From Chloroflexi bacterium HGW-Chloroflexi-10 (GTDB lineage: Bacteria > Chloroflexota > Anaerolineae > Anaerolineales > Anaerolineaceae), in assembly GCA_002840755.1 (NCBI GenBank), contig PHBZ01000019.1, forward strand, positions 1-64,000: DNA of 64,000 nt, read 5' to 3'. A program made the position numbers and the translations under genes. Position 1 is the stretch's first letter, and each line of letters begins with the position of its first letter. The notes below the pieces were generated by a model. That model searched no databases. It was not told the origin of the DNA and saw nothing but the letters and a program-made list of their open reading frames with translations. Shown here piece after piece: positions 54,664 to 63,155 of the stretch.

Positions 54664-55770
54664 ATGGATGAATTAATTCAAGCCAGTATCAAGATAATTT
54701 TGCAGAACCAGTCGGAGAGCGGCGCTTATTTAGCCTGCCCCAATTTTCCCACCTACCACTATAGTTGGTTTCGGGATGGGTCCTTTATCGCCTATGCGAT
54801 GACACTTGCGGGTGAACGGAAGAGTGCTGAACGATTCTATGATTGGGTGGCATCTACCATTCGGGCACGCAAGGCGGTAATTCAACGGGCGGTGTTTAAA
54901 GCCAATATGGGTATTTTATTAGCACCGGTGGATGTTTTGCATACGCGCTATACTGCTGAGGGTGAGGATGGCACAACTCAGGAGTGGCCGAATTTCCAAC
55001 TGGATGGTTTCGGTACCTGGTTATGGGCTATTGCAGAATACCAAAAGGAATCTAACGAAGGTTTGGCACCAGCATGGAAGGAAGCGGCAAGTTGGATTGG
55101 TGAATATCTGGAAGCGCTCTGGCAGCACCCCTGTTATGACTGCTGGGAAGAGTACCCGCAGGAAATCCATACTCATACCCTGGCGGCGATATACGCCGGG
55201 TTTATGGCACTTGAGTCGCTTGGGATATCCGGCTATACAGAGACTGCGCAGGCTGTGAAAGACTATATCATGCAGCATTGTGTATATGACGGATATTTTG
55301 TAAAGTTTCCCGGTTCTTATACGGTGGATGCCAGTCTTTTAGGACTTGCTGTGCCATACCAAGTAGTTGCGTTAGATGACCCGCGCATGATAGAAACCGT
55401 GAATCGCATTCGTGCCAGTTTGATGCGCGGCGGTGGGGTGCATCGTTATCCAACGGATACCTATTATGGTGGTGGTGAGTGGGTACTGTTGACAGCCTGG
55501 TTGGGATGGTATGAAGCGATGAAAGGCGATGTGAATCTGGCGTATGAGCGCTTGAATTGGATCAAGTCCCAGGCGAATAAAGATTTGGAATTACCTGAGC
55601 AGGTACCCGCTTCCATGGTGGATGCCAATAATTACCAACCTTGGATAAAGCGCTGGGGTGAGGTAGCTTCTCCGTTGTTGTGGTCGCATGCCAAGTCGAT
55701 GATTTTGTATCATACACTGGATAAAAAAAATTCTTTATCCAATCCGGTGATTGATGGATCTTATCGTTAA
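54664..55770 (+). CDS. GH15-like glucohydrolase (cytoplasmic)
   Basis: 368 residues without signal peptide. The (alpha/alpha)6 barrel features are YHYSWFRDGSFIAYAM near the N-terminus and CYDCWEEYPQEIHTHTLAAI (general acid region). LELPEQV near residue 300 holds the likely base Glu. GH15 includes glucoamylase, glucodextranase and isomalto-type enzymes. With the GH66 enzyme outside and an importer between, it probably trims imported alpha-1,6-oligosaccharides from the non-reducing end. Shorter than classic glucoamylases because only the catalytic core is present. It starts 4 bp after the GH66 stop. Confidence 0.84.
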   Translation: MDELIQASIKIILQNQSESGAYLACPNFPTYHYSWFRDGSFIAYAMTLAGERKSAERFYDWVASTIRARKAVIQRAVFKANMGILLAPVDVLHTRYTAEGEDGTTQEWPNFQLDGFGTWLWAIAEYQKESNEGLAPAWKEAASWIGEYLEALWQHPCYDCWEEYPQEIHTHTLAAIYAGFMALESLGISGYTETAQAVKDYIMQHCVYDGYFVKFPGSYTVDASLLGLAVPYQVVALDDPRMIETVNRIRASLMRGGGVHRYPTDTYYGGGEWVLLTAWLGWYEAMKGDVNLAYERLNWIKSQANKDLELPEQVPASMVDANNYQPWIKRWGEVASPLLWSHAKSMILYHTLDKKNSLSNPVIDGSYR

Positions 55771-55890
55771 CGATGTATTATGATCCGGAAAACAAATGAA
55801 AACATTATCTAATGTTATATTCTTGAAAGTCAGTGGTTGGCTATTATTGAATCAATAAAGTTACAGGTTTTTGAATTGATTATTTTTACA

Positions 55891-55925
55891 AAAACGGGCT
55901 GCCACTTGACAGTCCGTTTTCCTTG
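55891..55925 (+). terminator. Terminator of the alpha-glucan operon
   Basis: AAAACGGGCTG (55891-55901) pairs with CAGTCCGTTTT (55910-55920) with one G-U pair, followed by a T-rich end. It overlaps the -35 box of the next promoter. Confidence 0.7.
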
Positions 55926-55933
55926 GGTATAAT
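55906..55933 (+). promoter_or_regulatory. Sigma-70-type promoter of serS
   Basis: TTGACA (55906-55911), a 16-bp spacer and TATAAT (55928-55933), just before the T-box leader. Confidence 0.8.
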
Positions 55934-55944
55934 GCTGTATAACA

Positions 55945-56206
55945 AAGACTTGCCCGGGATTGTTTTATCCGCACAGATTCAGAGAGCCAGTGTTCGCTGT
56001 GAACTGGTACTGCTGCTGATGAAATTCCGCCCCGGCACCCATCTGGGTTGGTTGTTCTCGTAGGGGCCTACTTAACCGTGCGGCCGTAAGAGGACCGGAG
56101 ACACCGTTACCGTCTAACAAGGTTGTTGGTTGAACCTTCGCACCAACAATGAATGCAGGTGGCACCACGAGTCCCCCCTCGTCCTGCGCGAGTGGGGGTT
56201 TATTAT
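55945..56206 (+). ncRNA. T-box leader of serS
   Basis: Stem I region starts near 55981 (AGAGAGCCAGTG), and GAAATTCCGCC offers a likely UCC specifier (56026-56028). The T-box core is GCAGGTGGCACCACGAG (56156 on). Its TGGC would pair with GCCA, matching the G discriminator of tRNA-Ser. A terminator stem (CCCCCCTCG with CGAGTGGGGG) and a T-rich run end it. It senses uncharged tRNA-Ser. Confidence 0.9.
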
Positions 56207-56237
56207 ATCTATGTGCCCCGTTGAAAGGAAGGAAAGT

Positions 56238-57509
56238 ATGTTAGATATCAATCTGGTTCGTGAAAACCCAGATGTGGTGCGTGAGGCGTTAACCAAACGT
56301 CACATGCCCACTACCGTGGTGGATGATCTGCTGCGTTTGGATGCCAACCGGCGCGCTTTTCTACAGGAAGTGGAAACACTGAAAGCGGAACGAAATCGCG
56401 TTTCCAAGGAGATTGGTCAAAGCAAGGATAAAGAAGAACGCGAGGCAAAAATTGAAGCCATGCGCGTAGTGGGTGATCGTATTGGTGTGCTGGATAGCCA
56501 GGTGCGTGATGTGGATACAGCACTGACTGATATCATTTCCGGAGTGCCCAATATTCCGGATGAACTGACTCCATTAGGGGCTGATGAGAACGAAAATGTG
56601 GTATTGCGCATGCATGGTGAAAAGCCGGTGTTTGATTTTGAGCCAAAACCACATTGGGACCTGGGCCCGCAATTGGATATGATCAACTTTGACCAGGGTG
56701 TTAAGATCACCGGCAGCCGTTTTTATGTATTAAGTGGTGCTGGCGCACGGTTGCAGCGGGCTTTGATTGCTTATATGCTCGACCTGCATATTCGTCAGAA
56801 TTACCTTGAAAAATATACACCCTTTATGGTAAAGGCAGAAACATTATATGCTTCGGGTCAATTGCCTAAATTCATTGATAACCTCTACCATGATATTGAA
56901 GAAGATTACTGGATGGTGCCAACTGCCGAAGTACCGTTGACCGGTTTGCATATGAATGATTTTATAGCTGAAGCTGAATTACCCTTGCGTTATACTGCCT
57001 ACACTCCCTGTTTCCGCCGGGAAAAGATGAGCGCAGGGCGGGATGTGCGCGGCATCAAACGCGGACACCAGTTTGACAAAGTAGAAATGTATATCTTCTG
57101 CAAGCCGGAAGAGTCGAACAATGAACTGGCTAAAATGCTGGCGGATGCAGAAGAGACCGTTAAACTGCTCGGTCTGCCTTATCGCATATTACAACTTTGC
57201 ACGGGTGATCTAGGATTTAACGCACGGGTGACCTATGATATTGAAGTATGGGCGGCCGGTTGCCAGGAATGGCTGGAGGTTTCATCGGTATCAAATGTGG
57301 GTGATTTCCAGGCGCGGCGCGCCAATATCAAATACCGCCCGGAAGATAAGAGCAAGGCTCAATTGGTACACACGCTGAATGGTTCGGGTTTGGGCATGCC
57401 ACGAACCCTGATTGCTGTAATGGAAAACAACCAGCAGGCGGACGGATCAATTGTAGTGCCGGAGGTACTGCGCCCATGGATGGGCGGAGTGGATGTGATA
57501 CGGCCTTAA
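56238..57509 (+). CDS. serS: Seryl-tRNA synthetase
   Basis: 423 residues from the ATG at 56238 behind AAGGAAGGAAA; the 36 codons upstream lie in the T-box and are not coding. Long coiled coil (about 25-100), then class II motifs: motif 2 is TPCFRREKMSAGRDVRG and motif 3 is GSGLGMPRTLIAVMEN. TAEVPLTG and EVWAAGCQEWLEVSSVSN bind serine and ATP. Regulated by the T-box. Confidence 0.97.
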   Translation: MLDINLVRENPDVVREALTKRHMPTTVVDDLLRLDANRRAFLQEVETLKAERNRVSKEIGQSKDKEEREAKIEAMRVVGDRIGVLDSQVRDVDTALTDIISGVPNIPDELTPLGADENENVVLRMHGEKPVFDFEPKPHWDLGPQLDMINFDQGVKITGSRFYVLSGAGARLQRALIAYMLDLHIRQNYLEKYTPFMVKAETLYASGQLPKFIDNLYHDIEEDYWMVPTAEVPLTGLHMNDFIAEAELPLRYTAYTPCFRREKMSAGRDVRGIKRGHQFDKVEMYIFCKPEESNNELAKMLADAEETVKLLGLPYRILQLCTGDLGFNARVTYDIEVWAAGCQEWLEVSSVSNVGDFQARRANIKYRPEDKSKAQLVHTLNGSGLGMPRTLIAVMENNQQADGSIVVPEVLRPWMGGVDVIRP

Positions 57510-57510
57510 G

Positions 57511-57548
57511 GACAGAAAAAAGGAAACAGGGATCAGGAATCAGGCAAA
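57511..57548. repeat. Dispersed CAGGAAT-type repeat copy
   Basis: AAAAGGAAACAGGGATCAGG followed by AATCAGGCAAAG, directly after serS. Related to the copies at 8349, 32396, 37943 and 47345. Confidence 0.55.
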
Positions 57549-57559
57549 GAAAGTATTTT

Positions 57560-57603
57560 GTAAAAAGGGTCACCAGAGAGAAATTCTGATGGACCTTTTT
57601 TAT
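57560..57603 (+). terminator. Probable terminator of serS
   Basis: AAAAAGGGTCACCA pairs imperfectly with TGGACCTTTTTT, followed by ATTTC. Confidence 0.62.
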
Positions 57604-57715
57604 TTCATGTAATCAGCTGCATTTAGGAGTGTGATAACTGACGTATTACATTTTTGCAACTTTTTTCTCAATAATCCGTTATAACTATATGAGAATTCTT
57701 TACTAAGGAGCATGC

Positions 57716-58219
57716 ATGGATTGGCAGGCATTTGGGTCTTTTACATTAAATTTTTTGGTAGGATTAACCATGCTGGTGGGGTGGCTGGGGTTGATGATCG
57801 TCGTCGTGCCGGGTTTGGTGATCATCTGGGCAGCAGCACTAGTATATGGATTGTCGACAGGGTTTGACACCGCTGGATGGATTTTGTTTGCTTTTATTAC
57901 GGTGTTGATGATTGTGGGCAGCCTGATAGATAACTTATTTATGGGCGCCAGTGCCAAGCAAAATGGCGCTTCGTGGTGGTCGATCGGGGCGGCCATGGTG
58001 GGCGCGATGATTGGAACTGTGGTTTTACCCCCGGTGGGTGGAATCTTGTTTGCCCTGGCGGCTTTATTCCTGGTGGAGTATTTTCGTATACGCAACTGGC
58101 GCACAGCACTTAGTTCGACCAAAAGTATGGCGATGGGCTGCGGTTGGTCTGTAGTGGTACGCCTGGCAATGGGGGCGGTGATGATTGGGTTGTGGCTGTT
58201 ATGGGCGTTTGTATTTTAA
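57716..58219 (+). CDS. DUF456 membrane protein
   Basis: 167 residues with four to five hydrophobic helices and a glycine-zipper-like part (SIGAAMVGAMIGTVVLPPVGG). The DUF456 family has unknown function. Starts at 57716 after AAGGAG. Confidence 0.85.
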   Translation: MDWQAFGSFTLNFLVGLTMLVGWLGLMIVVVPGLVIIWAAALVYGLSTGFDTAGWILFAFITVLMIVGSLIDNLFMGASAKQNGASWWSIGAAMVGAMIGTVVLPPVGGILFALAALFLVEYFRIRNWRTALSSTKSMAMGCGWSVVVRLAMGAVMIGLWLLWAFVF

Positions 58220-58222
58220 ATA

Positions 58223-58252
58223 AAAAGAGGGATCGTAATGATCCCTCTTTTG
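58223..58252. terminator. Bidirectional terminator
   Basis: AAAAGAGGGATC (58223-58234) pairs with GATCCCTCTTTT (58240-58251), loop GTAAT. It lies between DUF456 and ferritin genes that converge. Confidence 0.85.
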
Positions 58253-58261
58253 CATGGTTTT

Positions 58262-58747
58262 TTAGCCAGCGCGGGCAATAATACCTTCAAGCATGAAGAT
58301 GTTTTTGTCGCCCATTTTGCGTACGAGATTCAGATATTTTTCCATGGTAGTGACTTCTTCCAATTGCTCGTCTACGAACCAATTCAGGAAATTCTGAGCC
58401 AGGTAGTCATTTTGTTTTTTGGCGAGGTCCATCAATCCATTGATCTGGCCGGTGACTTCCAATTCCCAGTTAAGCGATGTCTGGAAAGCATCTTCGGCTG
58501 ATTTGATGACGGCTTTGGGCGCAGATACTGCCGGCAGTACAACTTTGCCGCCCGTTTCCACAACGTACTTGAGCAACTTCATGGCATGTTCGCGTTCTTC
58601 TTCAGCCTGTTTATAGAAGAAGCCTGCCGTCTGGCTCATGGCTTCCTGGTCAAAATAAACTGCGATGGCGAGATATTGCGCAGATGCAGCAAATTCGTTA
58701 CCCACTTGTTCTACGATTTTATCGGCTAATTCTTGTTTAATAAGCAT
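58262..58747 (-). CDS. Ferritin
   Basis: 161 residues from the ATG at 58747 behind GGAGGAAAAAA. Four-helix bundle with the ferroxidase Glu of NEFAASAQYLA, the EEEREHAMKLL motif and a further Glu in DEQLEEVTTMEKYL. Stores iron as ferric mineral in 24-mers (FtnA-type). No Fur box was looked for successfully. Confidence 0.93.
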   Translation of the reverse strand: MLIKQELADKIVEQVGNEFAASAQYLAIAVYFDQEAMSQTAGFFYKQAEEEREHAMKLLKYVVETGGKVVLPAVSAPKAVIKSAEDAFQTSLNWELEVTGQINGLMDLAKKQNDYLAQNFLNWFVDEQLEEVTTMEKYLNLVRKMGDKNIFMLEGIIARAG

Positions 58748-58889
58748 TTTTTTCCTCCACAAAATTATTTAGTGTCCTTAAAATTATTATAGCAAGAGAC
58801 TATTGGAATTGTCTTAGATTGTAGAGAGAAACAGGCTGAGATTAGCATACTGCCGGATTTTGATGCGGGGCTTAAATTGGATACCGAAT

Positions 58890-59627
58890 TTATACTTTAC
58901 TTCTGGCCTGCAAGGCAAGATAGAGGACCACGGACCCGGCCACAGCGGCATTGAGCGAATCTACCTGGCCGCGCATGGGCAGACGCACCAAATGGTCGCA
59001 GAGCTTGCGCGTGAGGGTGCGCATACCGCTGGCCTCACTGCCCACTACGATCACCAATGGACCATCCAGGCGTACTTTTTCAATGGGTTCGGAACCGCCG
59101 CCGCCGTCCAGGCCAATCACCCAGGCGCCATCCTTTTTGAGCTCATCAATCGCCTGGGCCAGGTTGATTTGATCAACCAGCAGGTGTTCTACTGCTCCGG
59201 AAGAGGCATTAATCACCGCGGGAGTGACGGAAGCTGTGCGCCGGAAGGGCAGCAATATGCCGTGGACACCGACGGCTTCCGCGGTGCGGATGAGGGTGCC
59301 CAGGTTTTGCGGGTCTTGAATTTCGTCCAAAGCCAGCAGAAACAAAGGCTCGCCGCGTTGTTTGGCCAGCGCCTGCATATCGGCCATGGCAGCTACCGGG
59401 TAGGCGCTGGCTTGCAGCGCAATGCCCTGGTGGTTGATGCCGATACTGTCCAATTGAAGGCGCGGAACCTCTTCGATTTGTAATTTGCGGTTGGCGGCCA
59501 GACTGATAATATCGTTGATATGCCCGCCGTGTTCGATACCTTTGGCTATCAGGAGGCGGAAAACATGCCGGCGTTTGGCACGCAGGACTTCATAAACCGG
59601 GTTTCTACCTGTGATCCATTCTTTCAT
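58890..59627 (-). CDS. rlmB: 23S rRNA 2'-O-methyltransferase RlmB (SpoU/TrmH family)
   Basis: 245 residues. N-terminal ribose-methylase substrate-binding domain (GRNPVYEVLRAKRRHVFRLL). SPOUT knot motifs: DEIQDPQNLGTLIRTAEA (motif 1), VVGSEASGMR (motif 2) and LPMRGQVDSLNAAVAGSVVL (motif 3). Methylates G2251 in the P loop of 23S rRNA. Starts with SD GGGGATAA that overlaps the cysS stop; third gene of the PIN-cysS-rlmB operon. Confidence 0.93.
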   Translation of the reverse strand: MKEWITGRNPVYEVLRAKRRHVFRLLIAKGIEHGGHINDIISLAANRKLQIEEVPRLQLDSIGINHQGIALQASAYPVAAMADMQALAKQRGEPLFLLALDEIQDPQNLGTLIRTAEAVGVHGILLPFRRTASVTPAVINASSGAVEHLLVDQINLAQAIDELKKDGAWVIGLDGGGGSEPIEKVRLDGPLVIVVGSEASGMRTLTRKLCDHLVRLPMRGQVDSLNAAVAGSVVLYLALQARSKV

Positions 59628-59633
59628 CGTGTT

Positions 59634-61034
59634 TTATCCCCAGCGCCAGGTGGTGCCATCTTTATTGTCTTCCAATGTGACACCTAATTCTTTAAGGCGA
59701 TCGCGGATCAGGTCGGAATAGCTCCATTGTTTGTCTTTGCGCAGGTTGGTACGCAAATCGAGAATCAGATCGATGAAGGCGTCTGCTTTGCTGGCTGCAT
59801 TGTCGTGTGTCAGCAGGGTCAAACCAAGGACACCGGTCAGTTCGCGCAATTTATCCTGGGCAGGCTGCAATTCTGCGGCTGTGGCACCCATGGTGCGGGT
59901 CTGATTGATGACACGCACCAGGTCGAAAAATCCGCCCAAAGCACCAGCGCTGTTGAAGTCGTCATCCATGGCGTTAGTGAAGTTCTCTTCAACAGTCACA
60001 ACCTGGTTTTGCAAGGTTTGCAGGGCGTCCGCAGGGGCACCTTTTCCACCCGGTAGCGCAGGGCGGAGGGCAGATTGCAAGCGTTCCAATGCCTTTTCGG
60101 ATTGCAAGAGGACATCATCGGTGAAGGTGAGCGGGCTGCGGTAACCGGAATTGAGCACGGTAAAACGCAGAGTATCCGCACTGTGTTTGCTGAGGAATTC
60201 TTCAATGGTGACCAGATTGCCCACGGATTTGGACATTTTTTCGCCGCCCAATTGGAGCATACCGTTGTGCACCCAATAACGGGCGAAGGATTTGCCGGTG
60301 AGACTTTCGGTCTGGGCGATCTCGTTTTCATGGTGGGGGAAAATCAGGTCATTACCGCCGCCATGAATATCAATTTGCTCACCGTTGTGATGCAGGTTCA
60401 TCGCCGAGCATTCTATGTGCCAGCCGGGGCGGCCTTTTCCCCAGGGACTGTCCCATTCCGGTTCACCCGGGCGGGCAGATTTCCACAAGGCAAAATCCAT
60501 GGGGTGCTCTTTACGCTCATCCACATTAATGCGGGAGCCAGCCTGCATATCGTCCAATTTGCGTCCCGAAAGGCGGCCGTAATCTTCATCGCGGGTGACG
60601 CGGAAATAAACATCACCTTGCATGGGGTACGCGTAGCCTTTGTCAACCAAGCCCTGGATCATGGCGACGATCTGGTCAATTTCCTGAGTGGCGCGCGGAT
60701 AGAAAGTAGCCGGTTTGATGTTCAGGTCGCTCAGGTTTTGTTCATATTCTTTTATGTAGCCTTCCGCCAGATCAAAAGGATCCTGCCCGCTGGCATTGGC
60801 GCGGGTGATAATTTTGTCATCGACGTCGGTAAAGTTCATCAGATAGCGTACAGCGTACCCGCGATATTCCAGATAACGGCGGATAATGTCGAAAACCATA
60901 GCCGACATGGCATGGCCAACATGCGCTTTGGAATACACCGTGGGACCGCAGACATACATTTTTACCTTTTGAGGTTCCAGGGTTTCAAATTCTTCTTTTT
61001 TGCGGGTTAACGTATTGTATAGTTTGACAGCCAT
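59634..61034 (-). CDS. cysS: Cysteinyl-tRNA synthetase
   Basis: 466 residues. [20 protein letters not shown] carries the first zinc Cys and the HIGH-type motif. KMSKSVGN is the KMSKS loop. Other zinc ligands are in WHIECSAM and [12 protein letters not shown]. Class I enzyme. The start at 61034 follows the PIN/TRAM gene by 17 bp. Confidence 0.97.
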   Translation of the reverse strand: MAVKLYNTLTRKKEEFETLEPQKVKMYVCGPTVYSKAHVGHAMSAMVFDIIRRYLEYRGYAVRYLMNFTDVDDKIITRANASGQDPFDLAEGYIKEYEQNLSDLNIKPATFYPRATQEIDQIVAMIQGLVDKGYAYPMQGDVYFRVTRDEDYGRLSGRKLDDMQAGSRINVDERKEHPMDFALWKSARPGEPEWDSPWGKGRPGWHIECSAMNLHHNGEQIDIHGGGNDLIFPHHENEIAQTESLTGKSFARYWVHNGMLQLGGEKMSKSVGNLVTIEEFLSKHSADTLRFTVLNSGYRSPLTFTDDVLLQSEKALERLQSALRPALPGGKGAPADALQTLQNQVVTVEENFTNAMDDDFNSAGALGGFFDLVRVINQTRTMGATAAELQPAQDKLRELTGVLGLTLLTHDNAASKADAFIDLILDLRTNLRKDKQWSYSDLIRDRLKELGVTLEDNKDGTTWRWG

Positions 61035-61051
61035 TTCCTTGTTTTTACTCC

Positions 61052-62167
61052 TTAGCGATCATAACCGTTGCCATCATCCGGGCGGCCAAAAATCATACGT
61101 CCGGCCGCAGTTTGCAACACTTTGGTCACGACAACAACAATTTCTCTATCCATGTATTCACGACCGTTTTCAACGACTACCATGGTGCCATCGTCCATAT
61201 AACCGACACCCTGGCTGGATTCTTTGCCATCCTGGATGACGCGGACGTTCATGATTTCACCGGGCAGCAAGACGGATTTTACCGCATTGGCCAGTTCGTT
61301 GATGTTTAATACTGTGACACCCTGCAGTTCAGCGATGCGGTTGAGGTTGTAGTCATTGGTGAGCACGGGACAGCGCAACTGGCGCGCTAAAATAACCAGT
61401 TTGTCATCCACCTCACGCACGCCTTCGACATCAATATCACTGATGCGTACGGGAATGTTGGGTTCTTTTTGTAACTGGGCTAAAACTTCCATGCCGCGGC
61501 GCCCGCGTTGGCGACGCAGGCCATCTGATGAATCGGCGATATATTGCAACTCGTTTAAAACGAATCGCGGGATGAGTAGTGAACCTGGCAAAAAGCCGGT
61601 TCGGGCAATATCTGCGATACGGCCATCAATGATTACGCTCGTGTCCAGCAAAATGGTACGGCTCTCTGCCCAATTGGCGTTGGGTTCTCCGCTAGCGGTA
61701 CCACTTCCCGGCATAACAGGGCCGCGGTTGCTAAAGGAACCAATGACGTTGAACAGATCTGTCTGGCGCATGACAAAAACTGAGATGCCAAGATAACCAA
61801 ACAAAACCACGCCGACAAAGGGGAGAATAGCACCAAAGGGGTTGGGTAACAGAGAAAATGGGAAGGCCAATAATGCGGCGATAATGAGACCAACAATTAA
61901 TCCGGCGAATGAAGCGAATAATGATTGCGCAGAAATACGGGTGAGGATGGCACGAATGGTGCGTACAGGGCGGGTGGTTAATACCGGGGTAAGGATGAGG
62001 CCAAATAAAGCGCCTACCAAACCGATCGTGAAAGCGTACTGTTCCACAGAGAAGGGGATGGTATTAGGGCCGCTGTTAGCCATTGAACCTAATTGGGTAC
62101 CCAGAACTACTCCGAGGATGCAAAAAACAATCATGCCAATGAGGCGAAAAATAAAATCAATGCTCAT
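61052..62167 (-). CDS. PIN/TRAM-domain membrane protein (YacL-like)
   Basis: 371 residues. Four or five transmembrane helices (about 1-150), then a PIN domain with [17 protein letters not shown] and [20 protein letters not shown], whose acidic residues bind metal. The C-terminal ~70 residues form a TRAM domain ([21 protein letters not shown]). Probable membrane-tethered ribonuclease; the same order with cysS and rlmB occurs in Firmicutes. Start at 62167 behind AAGGAG. Confidence 0.92.
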   Translation of the reverse strand: MSIDFIFRLIGMIVFCILGVVLGTQLGSMANSGPNTIPFSVEQYAFTIGLVGALFGLILTPVLTTRPVRTIRAILTRISAQSLFASFAGLIVGLIIAALLAFPFSLLPNPFGAILPFVGVVLFGYLGISVFVMRQTDLFNVIGSFSNRGPVMPGSGTASGEPNANWAESRTILLDTSVIIDGRIADIARTGFLPGSLLIPRFVLNELQYIADSSDGLRRQRGRRGMEVLAQLQKEPNIPVRISDIDVEGVREVDDKLVILARQLRCPVLTNDYNLNRIAELQGVTVLNINELANAVKSVLLPGEIMNVRVIQDGKESSQGVGYMDDGTMVVVENGREYMDREIVVVVTKVLQTAAGRMIFGRPDDGNGYDR

Positions 62168-62275
62168 AAGTACACTCCTTTAGATATGTATACTGTTGTT
62201 AAGGTACAGAATAAAAGCGGAAAAATAGCAATTATTAAGGATGATAGCACGAGGTCCGGTACAAGTCAATGAGCA

Positions 62276-62304
62276 TTGACAGGGTTATGTGCGCATGTTA
62301 AAAT
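62276..62304 (+). promoter_or_regulatory. Promoter of the tRNA-Glu gene
   Basis: TTGACA (62276-62281), a 17-bp spacer and TAAAAT (62299-62304), 19 bp before the tRNA. Confidence 0.78.
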
Positions 62305-62323
62305 ACCGTTCTATTAAGTGCCC

Positions 62324-62396
62324 GCCCCCATCGTCTAGTGGCCCAGGACGGAGCCCTCTCAAGGCTCAAACAGGGGTTCGAGTCCCCTTGGGGGCA
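62324..62396 (+). tRNA. tRNA-Glu (CTC)
   Basis: Acceptor GCCCCCA pairs with TGGGGGC (62324-62330, 62389-62395), discriminator A. Anticodon stem GAGCC/GGCTC closes CTCTCAA, so the anticodon is CTC (62358-62360). T arm GGGG-TTCGAGT-CCCC. Confidence 0.96.
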
Positions 62397-62405
62397 CTGA
62401 ATAGC

Positions 62406-62434
62406 AAAGCATCCAAATTTGTGGGTGCTTTTTT
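62406..62434 (+). terminator. Terminator of tRNA-Glu
   Basis: AAAGCATCC pairs with GGGTGCTTT (one G-U), followed by TTTT. Confidence 0.75.
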
Positions 62435-63155
62435 GTTGGAGTGGTATCTGGTAACTCCTGGGGAAATGGGACGGGTGGGTCTGGTGGTTGGCGGGTTGGT
62501 TTGATGATAAGAATAGACCCACCCTTGTTTCGTTGGGGACAGATGGATTTGGCAAGGGGCGAGGCATCGGGTATTGAACGGGCAGAGAAAATTCCTCCAG
62601 CCTCGCCCGTATGGGTTGTGTTTCACCTTTAATTAGCAGCCCATCCTAGTCTGGCGATGTGGGGAGGCGTTCGGAGAGCGTTGCGTATTCGTTTTTCGTT
62701 TTCTTTCCCTCGCGTTGCGTCGGGACCATGAAACCCACTTGGCATCGCAGAGTGCGTTGTGTATTCGTTGAAAAAAAATTCCAATCGAAACGAATGATAT
62801 TTTGAAAAATGACCGGTAGATATGGGAAACTTTTTTGAGTAACTCCAGATATGCTGATATTTTGTTTTTAATGTGCTGGTATTCGTTTTGAAACGAATGC
62901 AAAACGAATATGTACTACGAACGAATAAGATGGAGGCAGTGATGATGCAGGGAAAAATCCGCCCATCCCTGTTTTTACTTGATGATTATAGAATAATTGT
63001 TCTAATTTGTCAAGAATTTAATTGAAGGAATTAGCAACCATCTTGTGCCTCCTACAACATTCTTGTACAATGTGATTGGGCCCGATCACCAAGAATGATC
63101 CCATAATTCGACGCATCCCTTCGTTGTATGGATCGATCGCAGGCAAGGAGAACAC
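62435..63155. other. Non-coding region with repeated ATTCGTTT/AAACGAAT motifs
   Basis: No gene seen. ATTCGTTT-TG-AAACGAAT is an inverted repeat with 8-bp arms at 62881-62898. Related words recur near 62687-62703, 62764-62798, 62901-62909 and 62918-62927. This may be a regulatory region for the MalT-like gene. Confidence 0.5.

Noticed and set aside
60075..61010. 311-codon frame antisense to cysS
   Set aside because: Shadow of the conserved cysS frame; no family features.
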